Source of the DNA: Nocardioides sp. S-1144
GTDB lineage: Bacteria > Actinomycetota > Actinomycetes > Propionibacteriales > Nocardioidaceae
DNA: 64,000 nucleotides
Assembly: GCF_005954645.2 (NCBI RefSeq)
Contig: NZ_CP040695.2
Coordinates: 2,418,001-2,482,000, forward strand
Direction of reading: 5' to 3'
The position numbers and the translations under genes were made by a program. Below, piece by piece: positions 11,168 to 33,371 of this stretch; position 1 is the first letter of the stretch, and each line of letters opens with the position of its first letter. The notes under the pieces were generated by a model. The model was not told the origin of the DNA. It did not search any database and saw only the letters and a program-made list of their open reading frames with translations.

Positions 11168-12304
11168 ATGGAGTCCGCCGCGGTCACCCCGCCGTTCGTG
11201 GCGCGACCGCTCCGGCTGACGCCGTTCCGGGCGCTGCGGCTGGTCCCCTCGCGCATCGGCGACCCGGCCGCGTCCCGTCTCTTCGCCCGCCCCTACCGCG
11301 ACCTCGCCAGCCGGCTGCAGACGTGGGAGGCCCGCGGGATGATCACCCACGACCCGGAGCCCGCGCTCTACGTGCACGAGTACACCGTCGACGGGATCAC
11401 CGTGCGCGGGCTCGTCGGTGCGATCGACGTCTCCAGCCGCGCCGTGCGGCTCGAGGACCGCGCGATCCTGCCGCACGAGGGGATCTACCCGGCCCAGGCC
11501 GACGACCTCGCCGACCGGATGGAGCAGATGCGGGTCAACCCCGGCCCGATCCTGCTCGTGCAGGACTCTCCGGAAGCACTTCGCACGCTCCTGGCCCAGG
11601 TGCGCCGCGCCGCCCCCGACCACGAGATCACCGACCGCTCCGGCCACTTCCACCGGATCTGGGCGATCACCGACGCCTCCGTGGTCGCCGAGGTCGCCGA
11701 GCTCGTCGCGCCGACGACCGCACTCATCGCCGACGGGCACCACCGCTACGCCGCCTACCTGCGCCTGCAGCAGCGCGACCTCGGCCCGTCCGCCGACCGC
11801 GGACTGGCGATGATCGTCGACCAGAGCGACACCCCGCTCTTCCTGGGCGCCATCCACCGGGTCCTGGCCGGCACCTCCGTGCACGACGTGGAGGCCGCGG
11901 CCCGCACCCTGGGCATCCGCACGACCCTGCGCACGCACGAGGAGGCGGTCGCGCTCCTCGGACCCCGGACGCTGGTGGTCACCGACACCGAGACGTGGCT
12001 CACGGTCCACCTCGAGCTCGAGGGCGACCGGGTGGAGGCCGAGATCCTCCACGACCAGCTGGTCCCCTCCCTGGGTCATGGTCCCAGCCGGGTGACGTTC
12101 CACCACACCGCGCGGGAGGCGCTGGCGCAGGTCGAGCCCGACCACGGCACCGCCGTGCTGATGCCGGCGCCGTCGGTGGAGCAGGTGCAGCGCGTCGTGG
12201 CGAGCGGCCGGCTCTTCCCCGAGAAGGCCACGTCGTTCCAGCCGAAACCCGCCTTCGGCGCCTTCATCCGCTCCTGGCGCGACGAAGAACCCGACCCGAC
12301 CTGA
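11168..12304 (+). CDS. DUF1015-family protein
   Basis: 378 residues. Matches the DUF1015 family by its opening (VTPPFVARPLRLTPFRALR), the segment FARPYRDLASRLQTWEARGMI and the conserved IADGHHRYAAYLRL. The family is widespread and has no established biochemical role; the conserved DGHHRY suggests an enzyme, but I assign none. Divergent from the HAD gene across 71 bases and probably leaderless. Its last 41 bases overlap the 3' end of the convergent SSB-like gene. Confidence 0.85.
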   Translation: MESAAVTPPFVARPLRLTPFRALRLVPSRIGDPAASRLFARPYRDLASRLQTWEARGMITHDPEPALYVHEYTVDGITVRGLVGAIDVSSRAVRLEDRAILPHEGIYPAQADDLADRMEQMRVNPGPILLVQDSPEALRTLLAQVRRAAPDHEITDRSGHFHRIWAITDASVVAEVAELVAPTTALIADGHHRYAAYLRLQQRDLGPSADRGLAMIVDQSDTPLFLGAIHRVLAGTSVHDVEAAARTLGIRTTLRTHEEAVALLGPRTLVVTDTETWLTVHLELEGDRVEAEILHDQLVPSLGHGPSRVTFHHTAREALAQVEPDHGTAVLMPAPSVEQVQRVVASGRLFPEKATSFQPKPAFGAFIRSWRDEEPDPT

Positions 12305-12641
12305 CCTCGACCTCCACCCGGGAGCCCGTGCCGACCGCGGTGCGGAAGAACCGGCGCCGGATGGAGCCGCTGACCTCCACGACGTCGCCCTCGCGCCAGG
12401 TGCGGACCGAGCGCTTGACCCGGCCCGACCAGACGACGCACTCGAGGGCGTCGACGCGCTGACGCTGCTGCTGCCCCGGCGGCCGGTCGACCACCACGCG
12501 GAACGCCACGAGCGTGTCGCCGCTCGGCAGCTCCCTGCTCTCGGCCGGCGCGGCCAGGCGACCCACCAGCCTGACGTCGTTGACGGCCTCGACCGTCTCC
12601 TGCGAGGACGGGGTCGTCCCCTCGTTCGTGGGTGCGCTCAT
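12264..12641 (-). CDS. single-stranded DNA-binding protein-like OB-fold protein
   Basis: 125 residues. The core (NDVRLVGRLAAPAESRELPSGDTLVAFRVVVDR ... DALECVVWSGR ... WREGDVVEVSGSIRRRFF) is the SSB OB-fold. It lacks the long Gly/Pro-rich tail and the acidic DDxxPF tip of housekeeping SSB, ending instead in a basic VRSGRVLRRARSG. It is therefore best read as an SSB paralogue, not the replicative SSB. A very strong Shine-Dalgarno (GGAGGTGAG) precedes the ATG. It converges on, and overlaps by 41 bases, the DUF1015 gene, and stands just downstream of the rRNA operon terminator on the same strand. Confidence 0.85.
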   Translation of the reverse strand: MSAPTNEGTTPSSQETVEAVNDVRLVGRLAAPAESRELPSGDTLVAFRVVVDRPPGQQQRQRVDALECVVWSGRVKRSVRTWREGDVVEVSGSIRRRFFRTAVGTGSRVEVEVRSGRVLRRARSG

Positions 12642-12783
12642 GACGCCTCACCTCCACCACGAACCCTGACGGGCTCCGGGGACGGAATCCGCCCGACCAG
12701 CCGCCGCCTGGGGAGAACCTCGGGAACCGCGCGCCTGTGGACGACAGGTGGTGATCCCCGTGGTCGACGACCGCGAAAACGAC

Positions 12784-12813
12784 AGAAGGGCGACCCCGAG
12801 GGGTCGCCCTTCT
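12784..12813 (-). terminator. intrinsic terminator of the rRNA operon
   Basis: A perfect 14-bp inverted repeat (AGAAGGGCGACCCC and its complement) with a two-base spacer, about 11 bases after the 5S rRNA, followed on the minus strand by GTCGTTTTCG. A GC-rich stem plus a short T-run is the classic form. Confidence 0.85.
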
Positions 12814-12823
12814 GCGAATGATT

Positions 12824-12942
12824 GTCCGGCGGCGTCCTACTCTCCCACAACCTCGCGATTGCAGTACCATCGGCGCTGGCAGGCTTAACTTCCGGGTTCG
12901 GTATGGGACCGGGTGTTTCCCCGCCGCTATGGCCGCCGTAAC
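12824..12942 (-). rRNA. rrf: 5S ribosomal RNA
   Basis: About 118 bases. On the minus strand it begins GTTACGGCGGCCATAGCG and ends AGGACGCCGCCGGAC; the ends pair as helix I. The internal ACCCGGTCCCATACCGAACC and CCGATGGTACTGC blocks are standard 5S. Boundaries are good to a few bases. Confidence 0.95.
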
Positions 12943-13083
12943 TCTATGTCCACACCCCTCCCAACCCCCGTGCCGGGCTCCCTGGGAGCCGCCCGTGGGG
13001 TGGGTGGTGTGGAAACTTGTGTAGTGGACGCGAACACGACAACAACAGATGTTGTTCTTTGTGTGATGTTGGTTGAAGATTTG

Positions 13084-18280
<5,197 letters not shown>

Positions 18281-18396
18281 ACCTCTACAAACAATTCAAA
18301 CCCGACGACGACACTAGCTTTCGCCAGAATCATTGCCGAAAAAAACCGTCCAAACCCTCAAGAAAGAGGACAGGACATACAAACTAATCCGTCGAC

Positions 18397-18431
18397 TATG
18401 ACACACTGTTGAGTTCTCAAACATCAGACGC
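18397..18431 (-). other. pre-16S leader half of the 16S processing stem
   Basis: Carries the 10-mer CAACAGTGTG (minus strand), the complement of CACACTGTTG in the 16S-23S spacer. The wider 35 bases also pair with 16506-16540 apart from a few mismatches, most A/G and C/T differences giving G-U wobbles. This is the expected RNase III-type duplex that brackets 16S. Confidence 0.6.
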
Positions 18432-18479
18432 ACACGCCCTCAAGATCTTTGCGGGATCCGATCTGGCGCAACCTGTGAA

Positions 18480-18508
18480 ACCTTACCTGGTCTTTCTCAC
18501 CGCGTCAA
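18480..18508 (-). promoter_or_regulatory. rRNA operon promoter, gene-proximal
   Basis: TTGACG (18503-18508), 17-base spacer, TAAGGT (18480-18485), read on the minus strand. This is close to the housekeeping sigma consensus and gives a leader of about 190 bases before 16S. Confidence 0.75.
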
Positions 18509-18612
18509 CCTTGGGTTTCGGCGGCCAGTCCGGCCAGGTGCCGGGCGTGCTGACTCCCATCGTTCTTGGGCCTCCTGGCCCCGACTGGGAGTCGCTCACC
18601 GCGACGAAGAGA

Positions 18613-18641
18613 ACGTTAGAGCACGTCCTCCCGTCACGCAA
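18613..18641 (-). promoter_or_regulatory. rRNA operon promoter, gene-distal
   Basis: TTGCGT (18636-18641), 17-base spacer, TAACGT (18613-18618) on the minus strand, about 130 bases upstream of the proximal promoter and just after the mpg stop. The rest of 18281-18661 holds no gene. Confidence 0.55.
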
Positions 18642-18661
18642 AATCGGGTCCTGCCGAGCGC

Positions 18662-23587
<4,926 letters not shown>

Positions 23588-23591
<4 letters not shown>

Positions 23592-24808
23592 GGGCCCTCC
23601 CCCGTCGCGTCGTCGAGGATCGCCGGCCACGCCGCCAGGAACGCGGTGACGTCGTCGTCGGTGAGGACGAGCGGCGGGGCGAGCCTGATCCGCCGCGGCG
23701 TCGGGTTGTTGACGATGAAGCCGTGCGCGAGGGCGGCCGCGGCCACCTCGGCGGAGACGTCGGAGGCCAGGTCGAGACCGATCAGCAGGCCCTCGCCGCG
23801 CACCTCGGTGACCCGGGGGTCGGCGCCCAGGCCGTCGCGCAGCCGGCGGCCGAGCAGCGTGGCGCGCTCGAGCAGTCCCTCGGCCTCGATCGTGGCGAGG
23901 ACGGCGAGCGCGGCCGCGCAGGCGACCGGGTTGCCACCGAACGTGGAGCCGTGGTTGCCGGGCTGGATGAGGTCGGCGCTCGCGCCCAGCGCGAGGCAGG
24001 CGCCGATCGGGAAGCCGCCGGCCAGCCCCTTGGCCAGGGTGACGACGTCGGGCACCACGCCGCTGCGGTGGTGCTCGAACCAGAGGCCCGTGCGGCCGGC
24101 GCCGGTCTGGATCTCGTCGAACCACAGCAGCGCGCCGTGCTCGGTGGTGATCTCGCGGGCGCGGGCCAGGTAGCCGTCCGGCGGGACGACGACGCCGGCC
24201 TCACCCTGGATCGGCTCGAGCAGGACGGCGGCGGTCTGGTCGGTGACCGCGGCGGCCAGCGCCTCCGCGTCGCCGTACGGGACGAAGGTGACGTGACCCG
24301 GCAGCGGCTCGAACGGCGTCCGGTAGGCCTCCTTGGAGGTCAGCGCCAGCGCTCCCATGGTGCGGCCGTGGAACCCGCCCTCGGCGGCGACCACGTGGGT
24401 GCGGCCGGTGCGCCGGGTGAGCTTGAACGCCGCCTCGACCGCCTCGGTGCCGGAGCTGGTGAAGAAGACCTTGCCGGGGGCCGCCCCCGGGACGGGCGCC
24501 GGGGCGCCGCCCGTGACCAGCGCGAGGAGGGTCTCGGCCAGCTCGACCTGCGGGGGGCTGGCGAAGAAGTTGGAGATGTGGCCGAGGGTCGACAGCTGGG
24601 CGGTGACGGCCTCGACGAGGGCGGGGTGGCCGTGGCCCAGGGCGTTGACGGCGATGCCGCCGAGCAGGTCGACGTACTCGGTGCCGTCGGTGTCCCACAC
24701 GTGGGCGCCGGCGCCCCGGGCGAGGGTGAGCCGCGGGGGGCCGAAGGCGTTCATCAGCGACGCGGCGTGGCGGGTCCCCCAGGCCTGGTCGGTCGCGACG
24801 TCACTCAC
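23588..24808 (-). CDS. argD: acetylornithine aminotransferase
   Basis: 406 residues. PLP enzyme converting N-acetylglutamate semialdehyde to N-acetylornithine. Seen: [32 protein letters not shown], the PLP-contacting [13 protein letters not shown] and the Schiff-base Lys in [17 protein letters not shown] start at 24808 overlaps the end of argB by eight bases. Length is normal for the class III family. It may also act in lysine synthesis as succinyldiaminopimelate aminotransferase, as ArgD does in E. coli. Confidence 0.96.
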
Positions 24809-25748
24809 CGGCGTCCCTCGCCTTCCGGGTCTTGGTCTCGACGCCGGGCAGCACCTGCGTGCCGACGCCCTCCTGGGTGAACAGCTCGAGCAGCACCGCG
24901 TGGGCCTCGCGGCCGTCGACCACGGTCGCGCGCGGGACGCCGCCCTGGACCGCCTGGAGGCAGGCCTTCATCTTCGGGACCATGCCGCTGGCCAGCGTCG
25001 GGAGGATCTCGGCGAGCGCCTCGGGGCTGATCTCGCCGATCACGTCCTCCGAGCTGGGCCAGTCGAGGAACAGCCCCTCGACGTCGGTCAGGACGAGCAG
25101 CTTCTCGGCGCCGAGCGCGAGGGCGAGCGACGCGGCCGCCGAGTCGGCGTTGACGTTGTGGACCACGCCGTCGGCGTCGGGCGCGACGCTCGAGACCACC
25201 GGGATCCGGCCGGCGCCGATGATGTCGAGCACCGCCTCGGGGCGCACGTGGGTGACCTCGCCGACCAGACCGAGGTCGACCTCCTCGCCGTCGACGACGG
25301 TGTTGGTGGGCGTGGCGGTGAAGAGCTGGGCGTCCTCGCCCGAGAGCCCCACCGCGAGCGGGCCGTGCTCGTTGATCAGGCCGACGAGCTCGCGCTGCAC
25401 CTTGCCGACGAGCACCATCCGCACGACGTCCATCGCCTCCGGCGTGGTGACCCGCAGGCCGCCGCGGAACTCCGACTCGATGCCGAGCTGGTCGAGCATC
25501 GCCGAGATCTGCGGTCCGCCGCCGTGGACGACGACGGGCTTGAAGCCGGCCAGCCGCAGGAACACGACGTCCTCGGCGAAGGCGCGCTTGAGCGTGTCGT
25601 CGGTCATGGCGTTGCCGCCGTACTTCACCACCACGATCTTGCCGTGGTAGCGCTTCAGCCAGGGCAGCGCGCCGGCGAGGGTGCGGGCCTTGGCGGGGTC
25701 CGGGCGCGAGGGGTCGGGCCGGGTCGGGTCGTTCGCTGTGGTGTTCAT
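24801..25748 (-). CDS. argB: acetylglutamate kinase
   Basis: 315 residues. Phosphorylates N-acetylglutamate. Seen: [21 protein letters not shown], the arginine-responsive-type C-terminal region ([21 protein letters not shown]) and [28 protein letters not shown]. The first ~20 residues are a disordered [10 protein letters not shown] repeat in front of the usual start of the fold. The ATG at 25748 overlaps the argJ stop (ATGA). Confidence 0.96.
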   Translation of the reverse strand: MNTTANDPTRPDPSRPDPAKARTLAGALPWLKRYHGKIVVVKYGGNAMTDDTLKRAFAEDVVFLRLAGFKPVVVHGGGPQISAMLDQLGIESEFRGGLRVTTPEAMDVVRMVLVGKVQRELVGLINEHGPLAVGLSGEDAQLFTATPTNTVVDGEEVDLGLVGEVTHVRPEAVLDIIGAGRIPVVSSVAPDADGVVHNVNADSAAASLALALGAEKLLVLTDVEGLFLDWPSSEDVIGEISPEALAEILPTLASGMVPKMKACLQAVQGGVPRATVVDGREAHAVLLELFTQEGVGTQVLPGVETKTRKARDAGE

Positions 25749-26896
25749 GAGGAGTAGGCGCTGTTCTCGTGGACGTAGGCGTGGGTGAGGTCGTTGGTCC
25801 AGACGGTGGCGCGCTCGCCGCCGGCCTTGAGGTCGATCGTCACGCTGACCTCGCGAGGGGCGAGGTCGACGAGGGCGGGGTCCTCGGCCGGCGTCGAGCT
25901 CCGGCAGACCCAGACGCCGTTCATGGCGACGTCGAGGTCGGCGGGGTCGAAGGCCGCGGACGTCGTCCCGAGGGAGGCCAGGACGCGGCCCCAGTTGGGG
26001 TCCTTGCCGAAGACCGCGGCCTTGAAGAGGTTGCTGCGCGCGACGCTGCGCCCGACCTCGACGGCGTCGTCGGTGGTGGCGGCGTTGACCGTCGTGATCG
26101 CGATCTCGTGGTCGGCGCCCTCGGCGTCGCGGAGCAGCTGCATCGCCAGGTCGGTGCAGAGCTGGGTGAGGGCCTCGGTGAAGTCGGGCAGCGACGGCGT
26201 GATGCCGCTGGCGCCGGAGGCGAGCACGGTGACGGTGTCGTTGGTCGACATGCAGCCGTCGGAGTCGAGCCGGTCGAAGCTGACCCGGGTCGCCGCCCGC
26301 AGCGCGGCGTCGAGGTCGGCGGCCGGGACGACGGCGTCGGTGGTGACCACGACGAGCATGGTTGCGAGCTGCGGCGCGAGCATGCCCGCGCCCTTGGCCA
26401 TGCCGCCGATGCTCCAGCCGGCGCCCTCGACGACGGCCTGCTTGCTGACCGAGTCGGTGGTCATGATCGCGTGGGCGGCGTCGTCGCCGCCGTCGGGCGA
26501 GAGCGCGGCGTGCGCGGCGTCGACGCCGGCGAGGAGGTCCTCGCGGGAGTTGGCCAGGCCGATGAGCCCGGTCGAGCAGACGACGACGTCGACCGCCCCG
26601 ACGCCGACGGTCGCGCCGACGCGCTCGGCGACCGCGTGGGTGGTCTGGAAGCCCTCGGGGCCGGTGTAGCAGTTGGCGCCGCCGGAGTTGAGGACGACCG
26701 CGCGCACGATGCCGTCCTTGACGACCTCCTGGCTCCACAGCACGGGGTTCGCCTTGCAGCGGTTGGCGGTGAAGACGCTGGCGGAGTCGAAGGTCGGGCC
26801 GTGGTTGACGACGAGGGCGAGGTCCTTGGCGCCGGTGGACTTGAGCCCGGCGGCGACGCCGGCCGCCGAGAAGCCGGCGGGGGTGGTGATGCTCAT
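25745..26896 (-). CDS. argJ: glutamate N-acetyltransferase/amino-acid acetyltransferase ArgJ
   Basis: 383 residues. Transfers acetyl from acetylornithine to glutamate, closing the acetyl cycle. The self-cleavage site is visible: [14 protein letters not shown], with the nucleophilic Thr following Ala. Other family blocks: [39 protein letters not shown] and the C-terminal ENSAYSS. ATG at 26896 with AGGAGCTCACC-like purine-rich leader. Twenty-three bases separate it from the ACT-domain gene, the only real gap inside the cluster. Confidence 0.96.
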   Translation of the reverse strand: MSITTPAGFSAAGVAAGLKSTGAKDLALVVNHGPTFDSASVFTANRCKANPVLWSQEVVKDGIVRAVVLNSGGANCYTGPEGFQTTHAVAERVGATVGVGAVDVVVCSTGLIGLANSREDLLAGVDAAHAALSPDGGDDAAHAIMTTDSVSKQAVVEGAGWSIGGMAKGAGMLAPQLATMLVVVTTDAVVPAADLDAALRAATRVSFDRLDSDGCMSTNDTVTVLASGASGITPSLPDFTEALTQLCTDLAMQLLRDAEGADHEIAITTVNAATTDDAVEVGRSVARSNLFKAAVFGKDPNWGRVLASLGTTSAAFDPADLDVAMNGVWVCRSSTPAEDPALVDLAPREVSVTIDLKAGGERATVWTNDLTHAYVHENSAYSS

Positions 26897-26919
26897 GGTG
26901 AGCTCCTGGTCGGGGTGGG

Positions 26920-28514
<1,595 letters not shown>

Positions 28515-28515
28515 C

Positions 28516-28521
28516 TACCGT
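28516..28521 (+). promoter_or_regulatory. -10 element TACCGT, leaderless promoter
   Basis: TACCGT, six bases (GGCGCC), then the ATG at 28528; no Shine-Dalgarno. About 53 bases from the ARG box, so ArgR is unlikely to act on it directly. Confidence 0.5.
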
Positions 28522-28527
28522 GGCGCC

Positions 28528-29328
28528 ATGACCCGTCTCACCTTCCCGGCCTACCTCGACCATATCCGCTCGGAGTCCGCGCGGCTCGAGGCCGTGCTCG
28601 CCGCCTGCGACCCGGAGGCCCGGGTGCCGGCCTGCCCCGACTGGAGCGCCGACGACCTGCTGTGGCACCACTCCGAGGTGCAGTGGTTCTGGAGCGAGGT
28701 CGTCCGGCGACGCCCGGGCGGTCCGCCCGACGACGAGCTCCGGCGCGGCCGCGCCGACACGCACGCCGGGCTGGTGGAGCAGCACGCCGAGAGCTCGGCC
28801 TCGCTGGTCGACGCGCTGTCGCGGGCCGATCCCGCCGAGGCCGCCTGGACCTGGGCCCCCGAGCAGACCGTGGGCTTCACCTACCGCCGCCAGGCCCACG
28901 AGTCGCTGATCCACCGCCTCGACGCCGAGCAGGCCGCCGGCGTCGCGTCTCCGCTCGACCCGGCGCTGGCCGCCGACGGCGTCGCCGAGCTGCTGGAGGT
29001 GATGTACGGCGGCGAGGCGCCCGGGTGGGGGCGGATCGAGCCCGGCGTCCAGCACGTGCGCCTCGACCTCACCGACACCGGCCACGCCCTCTGGACCCAG
29101 CCGTGCACCTTCCTCGGCACCCACCCCGAGTCCGGGAAGGTCTACGACGGGCCGCACGTGCTGCTCGTCGCCGACCCCGGCACCGAGCCGGACGCCGTCG
29201 TCTCCGGCACCGCGGCCGACCTCGACGCGTGGCTGTGGAAGCGGCGCGAGCGCGACGCGGTCACGGTCGAGGGCGACCCCGCGGCGTTCGCCGCCCTGCT
29301 CGCCGCGGTCGGCCCGCCGCTGGACTGA
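28528..29328 (+). CDS. maleylpyruvate isomerase-family (mycothiol-dependent type) protein
   Basis: 266 residues. The N-terminal DinB/mycothiol-S-transferase-like four-helix domain includes [23 protein letters not shown] and [25 protein letters not shown]; the His residues of these segments normally bind a metal. A C-terminal domain ([20 protein letters not shown]...) follows. The family includes mycothiol-dependent maleylpyruvate isomerase, but no aromatic-degradation genes are near, so the substrate is unknown. It is divergent from argC and convergent with the aldehyde dehydrogenase. Confidence 0.8.
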   Translation: MTRLTFPAYLDHIRSESARLEAVLAACDPEARVPACPDWSADDLLWHHSEVQWFWSEVVRRRPGGPPDDELRRGRADTHAGLVEQHAESSASLVDALSRADPAEAAWTWAPEQTVGFTYRRQAHESLIHRLDAEQAAGVASPLDPALAADGVAELLEVMYGGEAPGWGRIEPGVQHVRLDLTDTGHALWTQPCTFLGTHPESGKVYDGPHVLLVADPGTEPDAVVSGTAADLDAWLWKRRERDAVTVEGDPAAFAALLAAVGPPLD

Positions 29329-29349
29329 GGCCCCCGGTCCTCCTCGGGC

Positions 29350-30831
29350 TCAGGGGCGCTCGGGGGCCGGGCGGAACCAGTGCTGCGGGGCCGGCGCGGT
29401 GTTGGTCCAGACGTGCTTGGTCTCGCGGTACTCGTCGAGGCCGGCCGCGCCGAGCTCGCGCCCGATGCCGGACTGCTTGTAGCCGCCCCACTCGGCCTGC
29501 GCGACGTAGGGGTGGTAGTCGTTGACCCACACCGTCCCCACCCGCAGCCGCGCCGCCACCCGCTGCGCCAGCGCCTCGTCGGCGGTCCACACGGCCCCGG
29601 CCAGGCCGAAGATGGAGTCGTTGGCCAGGGCCACCGCCTCGTCCTCGTCGACGAAGGTCTCCACGGTGAGCACCGGCCCGAACGACTCCTCCGACGTCAC
29701 CGACATCGACGAGGTGCACCCGTCCAGGACGGTCGGCAGGTAGTAGAACCCGTCGGCCAGCGCCGGGTCGTCCGGACGTCGTCCGCCACAGCGCAGCACC
29801 GCGCCCTCGGCGATGCCGGCCGCGACGTGGGCCTCGACCTTGTCGCGGTGCGCCGCGCTCGTGAGCGGGCCGGTCTCGGCCTGCTCGTCGAAGGGTCCCC
29901 CGAGCCGGATCCGCCCGGCGCGGGCGACGAGCTCGTCGACGAAGCGGTCGTGCAGGTCCTCCTGGACCAGGAGTCGGGCCCCGGCCGAGCAGACCTGGCC
30001 GGAGTGCAGGAACACCGCGGTGAGGGCGAGGTCGAGGGCGGCCTCGAGGTCGGCGTCCGCGAAGACGATGTTGGGGTTCTTGCCACCGAGCTCGAGCGCC
30101 ACCTTCTTCACCGTGCCGGACGCCGCGGCCATCAGCTGCTTGCCCGTGCCGAGCCCACCGGTGAACGACAGCAGGTCGACGCGGGGATCCTCCGCGAGCG
30201 GGGCGCCGGCGGCCGGGCCGGCCCCGAGCACGAGGTTGGCCACGCCCGGCGGGACGCCGGCCTCCTCGAGGATCCGCACGAGGTGGATCGCGGTGTGCGG
30301 GGTGAGCTCGCTCGGCTTGAGGACGAACGTGCACCCGGCGACCAGGGCCGGCGCGACCTTCCACGACGTCTGGAGCAGCGGGTAGTTCCACGGCGTGATC
30401 AGCCCGCAGACGCCGACCGGCTCGTGCACCACGACGGAGCGGACGTCGGGGCGACCGGTGTCGACGGTGCGTGGCTCGTCGCTGACGACCGTGGCGTAGT
30501 GCCGGAACACCGAGACCACGTCGTCGACGTCGTACCCGCTCTCGACCAGGCGCTTGCCGGTGTCGAGGGACTCGGCGCGCGCGATCGCCGCCCGGTCGCG
30601 CTCGAGCAGGTCGGCGACGCGGGTGAGCACCGCCGCCCGCTCCGCGATGGGCAGGCCCGGCCACGGGCCCTGGTCGAAGGCCTCGCGGGCGGCGCCGATC
30701 GCGGCGAGGGTGTCGGGCGTCGAGGCCTCGTCGACGGTGCCGACCAGGGACCCGTCGGCCGGGCAGCGGACCTCCCGCGTCCCTCCCCCGGAGGCGGCAC
30801 GCCACCGGCCGCCGATGAACAGGTCGGGCAC
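29350..30831 (-). CDS. aldehyde dehydrogenase, betaine-aldehyde dehydrogenase-like
   Basis: 493 residues. NAD(P)-dependent oxidation of an aldehyde to an acid. Seen: [20 protein letters not shown], the cofactor loop FTGGLGTGK, catalytic Glu in [10 protein letters not shown], nucleophile Cys in [12 protein letters not shown], and [12 protein letters not shown]. The end, [16 protein letters not shown], is typical of betaine-aldehyde dehydrogenases, hence glycine-betaine synthesis is a guess. GTG at 30831 ([10 protein letters not shown]) is chosen; it lies two bases after the pheT stop. A GTG at 30855 inside pheT is an alternative. Pairing with pheT looks accidental in function. Confidence 0.87.
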   Translation of the reverse strand: MPDLFIGGRWRAASGGGTREVRCPADGSLVGTVDEASTPDTLAAIGAAREAFDQGPWPGLPIAERAAVLTRVADLLERDRAAIARAESLDTGKRLVESGYDVDDVVSVFRHYATVVSDEPRTVDTGRPDVRSVVVHEPVGVCGLITPWNYPLLQTSWKVAPALVAGCTFVLKPSELTPHTAIHLVRILEEAGVPPGVANLVLGAGPAAGAPLAEDPRVDLLSFTGGLGTGKQLMAAASGTVKKVALELGGKNPNIVFADADLEAALDLALTAVFLHSGQVCSAGARLLVQEDLHDRFVDELVARAGRIRLGGPFDEQAETGPLTSAAHRDKVEAHVAAGIAEGAVLRCGGRRPDDPALADGFYYLPTVLDGCTSSMSVTSEESFGPVLTVETFVDEDEAVALANDSIFGLAGAVWTADEALAQRVAARLRVGTVWVNDYHPYVAQAEWGGYKQSGIGRELGAAGLDEYRETKHVWTNTAPAPQHWFRPAPERP

Positions 30832-30833
30832 GG

Positions 30834-33371
30834 CTAGCGCTGCACGGCGCCGCACCGCTCCACGGCCGCGGCGACCGCGGCGTCGCGGGCGGCACTGGTC
30901 TCGGGCTCGGTGAGGGTGCGGTCGGGGGCACGGAAGCGCAGGGCGAAGGCCAGCGAGCGCCGGCCGCTGCCGACCTGCTCACCGGTGTAGACGTCGAAGA
31001 GCCGGATCGACTCGAGCAGGTCGCCGGCCCCGGCCCGCAGGGCGTCCTCGACCGCGGCGACGGTGACGGCGTCGTCGACGACGAGGGCGACGTCCTCCTT
31101 GGCGAGCGGGTAGGACGAGAACGACGGCCCCGGGACGACGTCGCGGGCCCCGGCCAGCACGACGCCGAGGTCGAGCTCGACCGCGGCGCTGCGCCTCGGC
31201 AGGCCGAACGCGGCGCAGACCTTCGGGTGCAGCTCGCCGGCGTGCCCGACGGTATGCCCGACGGTATGCCCGCCGACCAGCACCTCCGCGCAGCGACCGG
31301 GGTGCCACGGCGCCCGGACGGCGGCGCGGGTCTCGACGACCAGCCCGAGCTCGTCGCCCAGGCGGCGGACCACGGCGAGGGCGTCGGACCAGGAGGACTC
31401 GCGACCGCTGCCCCACCAGCCGGCGCGCTCGCGCTCGCCGGCCAGGACGACCCCGAGGTGCAGCGGCTGCGCCGGGATGGCGGCGTAGAGCTGGGCGAGC
31501 TCCTCGTCGGTGGGTCGGCGGTCGACGCCGTGGATCGGGGCCGGCCCGTGCTCGGCCGGGAACGCGACGGTGCCGGTCTCGAAGAGCGCGACGCCGGGGG
31601 CCCCGCGACCCAGGTTGCGGGCCGCGGCCCGCACCAGGCCGGGCAGCAGGGTGGTCGTGTAGCCCGGCTCCTCCGCGGAGATCGGGTTCGCGAGCCGCAC
31701 GGTGCGGCGGCGCGGGTCGTCGGCGGGCAGGCCGAACTGGTCGAGGACGGCGTCACCGACGAACGGGAAGCTGATCACCTCGACGAGCCCGGCCCCGGCC
31801 AGGGTGCGCCCGGCCCGGCGCCGCAGCCGCTGCTCGCGCGTCAGCCCGCGTCCGGCGCCCGGCGTCGGGAGCACCGAGGGCACCTGGTCGTAGCCGACCA
31901 CCCGGGCGACCTCCTCGACCAGGTCGTGGGGGTCGGTGAGGTCGGGACGCCACGGCGGCGGGGTGACGGTGAGCAGGGTGCCGGCCCCGGCCCCGGCCCC
32001 GGCCTCGGACCCGTCGCCCGTCTCGTCGACGATGCAGCCGACGGCGCGCAGGTGCGCCACCGTCGTCTCGCGCGGGACCGACATCCCGGTGATCCGCTCG
32101 GGCAGGTCGGAGGCCATGTCGATCGTCGGCTGCGCGGGTGCGGAGCCGACGACGGTGACGCCGGGCGCGGCGGTGCCGCCGCCGTGGGTCGTGAGCAGCT
32201 CCACGACGCGGTCGGCGGCCGCCTCGGTGACGGTCGGGTCGACCCCGCGCTCGTTGCGCTTGCCGGCCTCGGAGGAGATCTTGTGGCGCTTGCCGGTGCG
32301 GAACACCGAGACGGCGTCCCAGTGAGCGGCCTCGACCAGCACGCGGGTGGTGGCCTCGGTGATCTCGGTCTCCGCGCCACCCATGACGCCGCCGAGGCCG
32401 ATGATCCCGGAGTCGTCGGTGACGACCAGGTCGCCGGGCGCGAGGGTGCGCCTGGTCCCGTCGAGGGTGGTCAGCCGCTCCCCCGCGGTGGCGCGCCGGA
32501 CGCCGAGGGGGCCGGTGAGCCGGTCGGCGTCGTAGCCGTGGATCGGCCGGCCGAGCTCGAGCATCACGTAGTTGGTGACGTCGACGGCCAGGGAGATCGG
32601 TCGCATCCCGGCCTGGACGAGGCGCTGGGCCATCCAGTCGGGCGTCGCGGCCGTCGGGTCGAAGCCCTCGACGAGCCGGGCGACGAAGAGCGGGCAGCCC
32701 TCGGCGTCCTGGACGTCGACCGGGTACCCGTCGGCGTTCGCCGTCGGGAGCGCGCGGCCGCCGAGGTCGGCGGGGTCGGTGAAGGCGGCACCGAAGCCGA
32801 GGGCGGCGTCGCGGGCGATGCCGCGCAGGCTCAGGGCGTAGGCGCGGTCGGGGTTGATCTCGAACTCGATGACGTCGTCGTGCAGCCCGAGCACGTCGAA
32901 GGCGTCGGTGCCCGGCTCGCCGGCGTCGGCCGGCAGCACGATGATGCCGTCGTGCTCGGTGCTGATCCCGAGCTCGGCGGCCGAGCAGATCATCCCGGCC
33001 GAGACGTGGCCGTAGGTCTTGCGCGCCGAGATCGCGAAGCCGCCCGGCAGCACGCCGCCGGGCAGGACGACGACGACCAGGTCGCCGACGTCGAAGTTGT
33101 GCGCGCCGCAGACGATGCCCTGGGGCTCGCCGGTGCCGTTGGCGGCGCCGACGTCGACGGTGCACCAGTTGATGGTCTTGCCGTTCTTCTGCGGCTCGGG
33201 CTCGCGGGTGAGCACGCGGCCCACCACGAGCGGCCCGGTGATCTGGTCACCGGGGGCCTCGATCGCCTCGAGCTTGAGGCCGAGGGCGGTCAGGCGTGCC
33301 GCGAGCTGCTCGGTGGTGACGTCGGCCGGCAGGTCGACGTACTCGCGGATCCAGGAGACGGGGGCCTTCAT
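30834..33371 (-). CDS. pheT: phenylalanyl-tRNA synthetase beta subunit
   Basis: 845 residues, full length. Domains in order: N-terminal [11 protein letters not shown], a tRNA-binding EMAP-like domain (about 40-150), the B3/B4 editing region with NPDRA ([11 protein letters not shown]), B5 ([11 protein letters not shown]), a catalytic-like core, and the C-terminal anticodon-binding FDX-ACB domain ([17 protein letters not shown] ... [20 protein letters not shown]). Odd: the sequence [13 protein letters not shown] from a 12-bp tandem duplication and an Ala/Gly run ([10 protein letters not shown]) in surface loops. The ATG shares one base with the pheS stop. Confidence 0.97.
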   Translation of the reverse strand: MKAPVSWIREYVDLPADVTTEQLAARLTALGLKLEAIEAPGDQITGPLVVGRVLTREPEPQKNGKTINWCTVDVGAANGTGEPQGIVCGAHNFDVGDLVVVVLPGGVLPGGFAISARKTYGHVSAGMICSAAELGISTEHDGIIVLPADAGEPGTDAFDVLGLHDDVIEFEINPDRAYALSLRGIARDAALGFGAAFTDPADLGGRALPTANADGYPVDVQDAEGCPLFVARLVEGFDPTAATPDWMAQRLVQAGMRPISLAVDVTNYVMLELGRPIHGYDADRLTGPLGVRRATAGERLTTLDGTRRTLAPGDLVVTDDSGIIGLGGVMGGAETEITEATTRVLVEAAHWDAVSVFRTGKRHKISSEAGKRNERGVDPTVTEAAADRVVELLTTHGGGTAAPGVTVVGSAPAQPTIDMASDLPERITGMSVPRETTVAHLRAVGCIVDETGDGSEAGAGAGAGTLLTVTPPPWRPDLTDPHDLVEEVARVVGYDQVPSVLPTPGAGRGLTREQRLRRRAGRTLAGAGLVEVISFPFVGDAVLDQFGLPADDPRRRTVRLANPISAEEPGYTTTLLPGLVRAAARNLGRGAPGVALFETGTVAFPAEHGPAPIHGVDRRPTDEELAQLYAAIPAQPLHLGVVLAGERERAGWWGSGRESSWSDALAVVRRLGDELGLVVETRAAVRAPWHPGRCAEVLVGGHTVGHTVGHAGELHPKVCAAFGLPRRSAAVELDLGVVLAGARDVVPGPSFSSYPLAKEDVALVVDDAVTVAAVEDALRAGAGDLLESIRLFDVYTGEQVGSGRRSLAFALRFRAPDRTLTEPETSAARDAAVAAAVERCGAVQR

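Noticed and set aside
30832..30855. GTG at 30855 as the start of the aldehyde dehydrogenase
   Set aside because: It lies in pheT, adds an Arg/Ala-rich piece unlike the family, and the GTG at 30831 gives a normal N-terminus.
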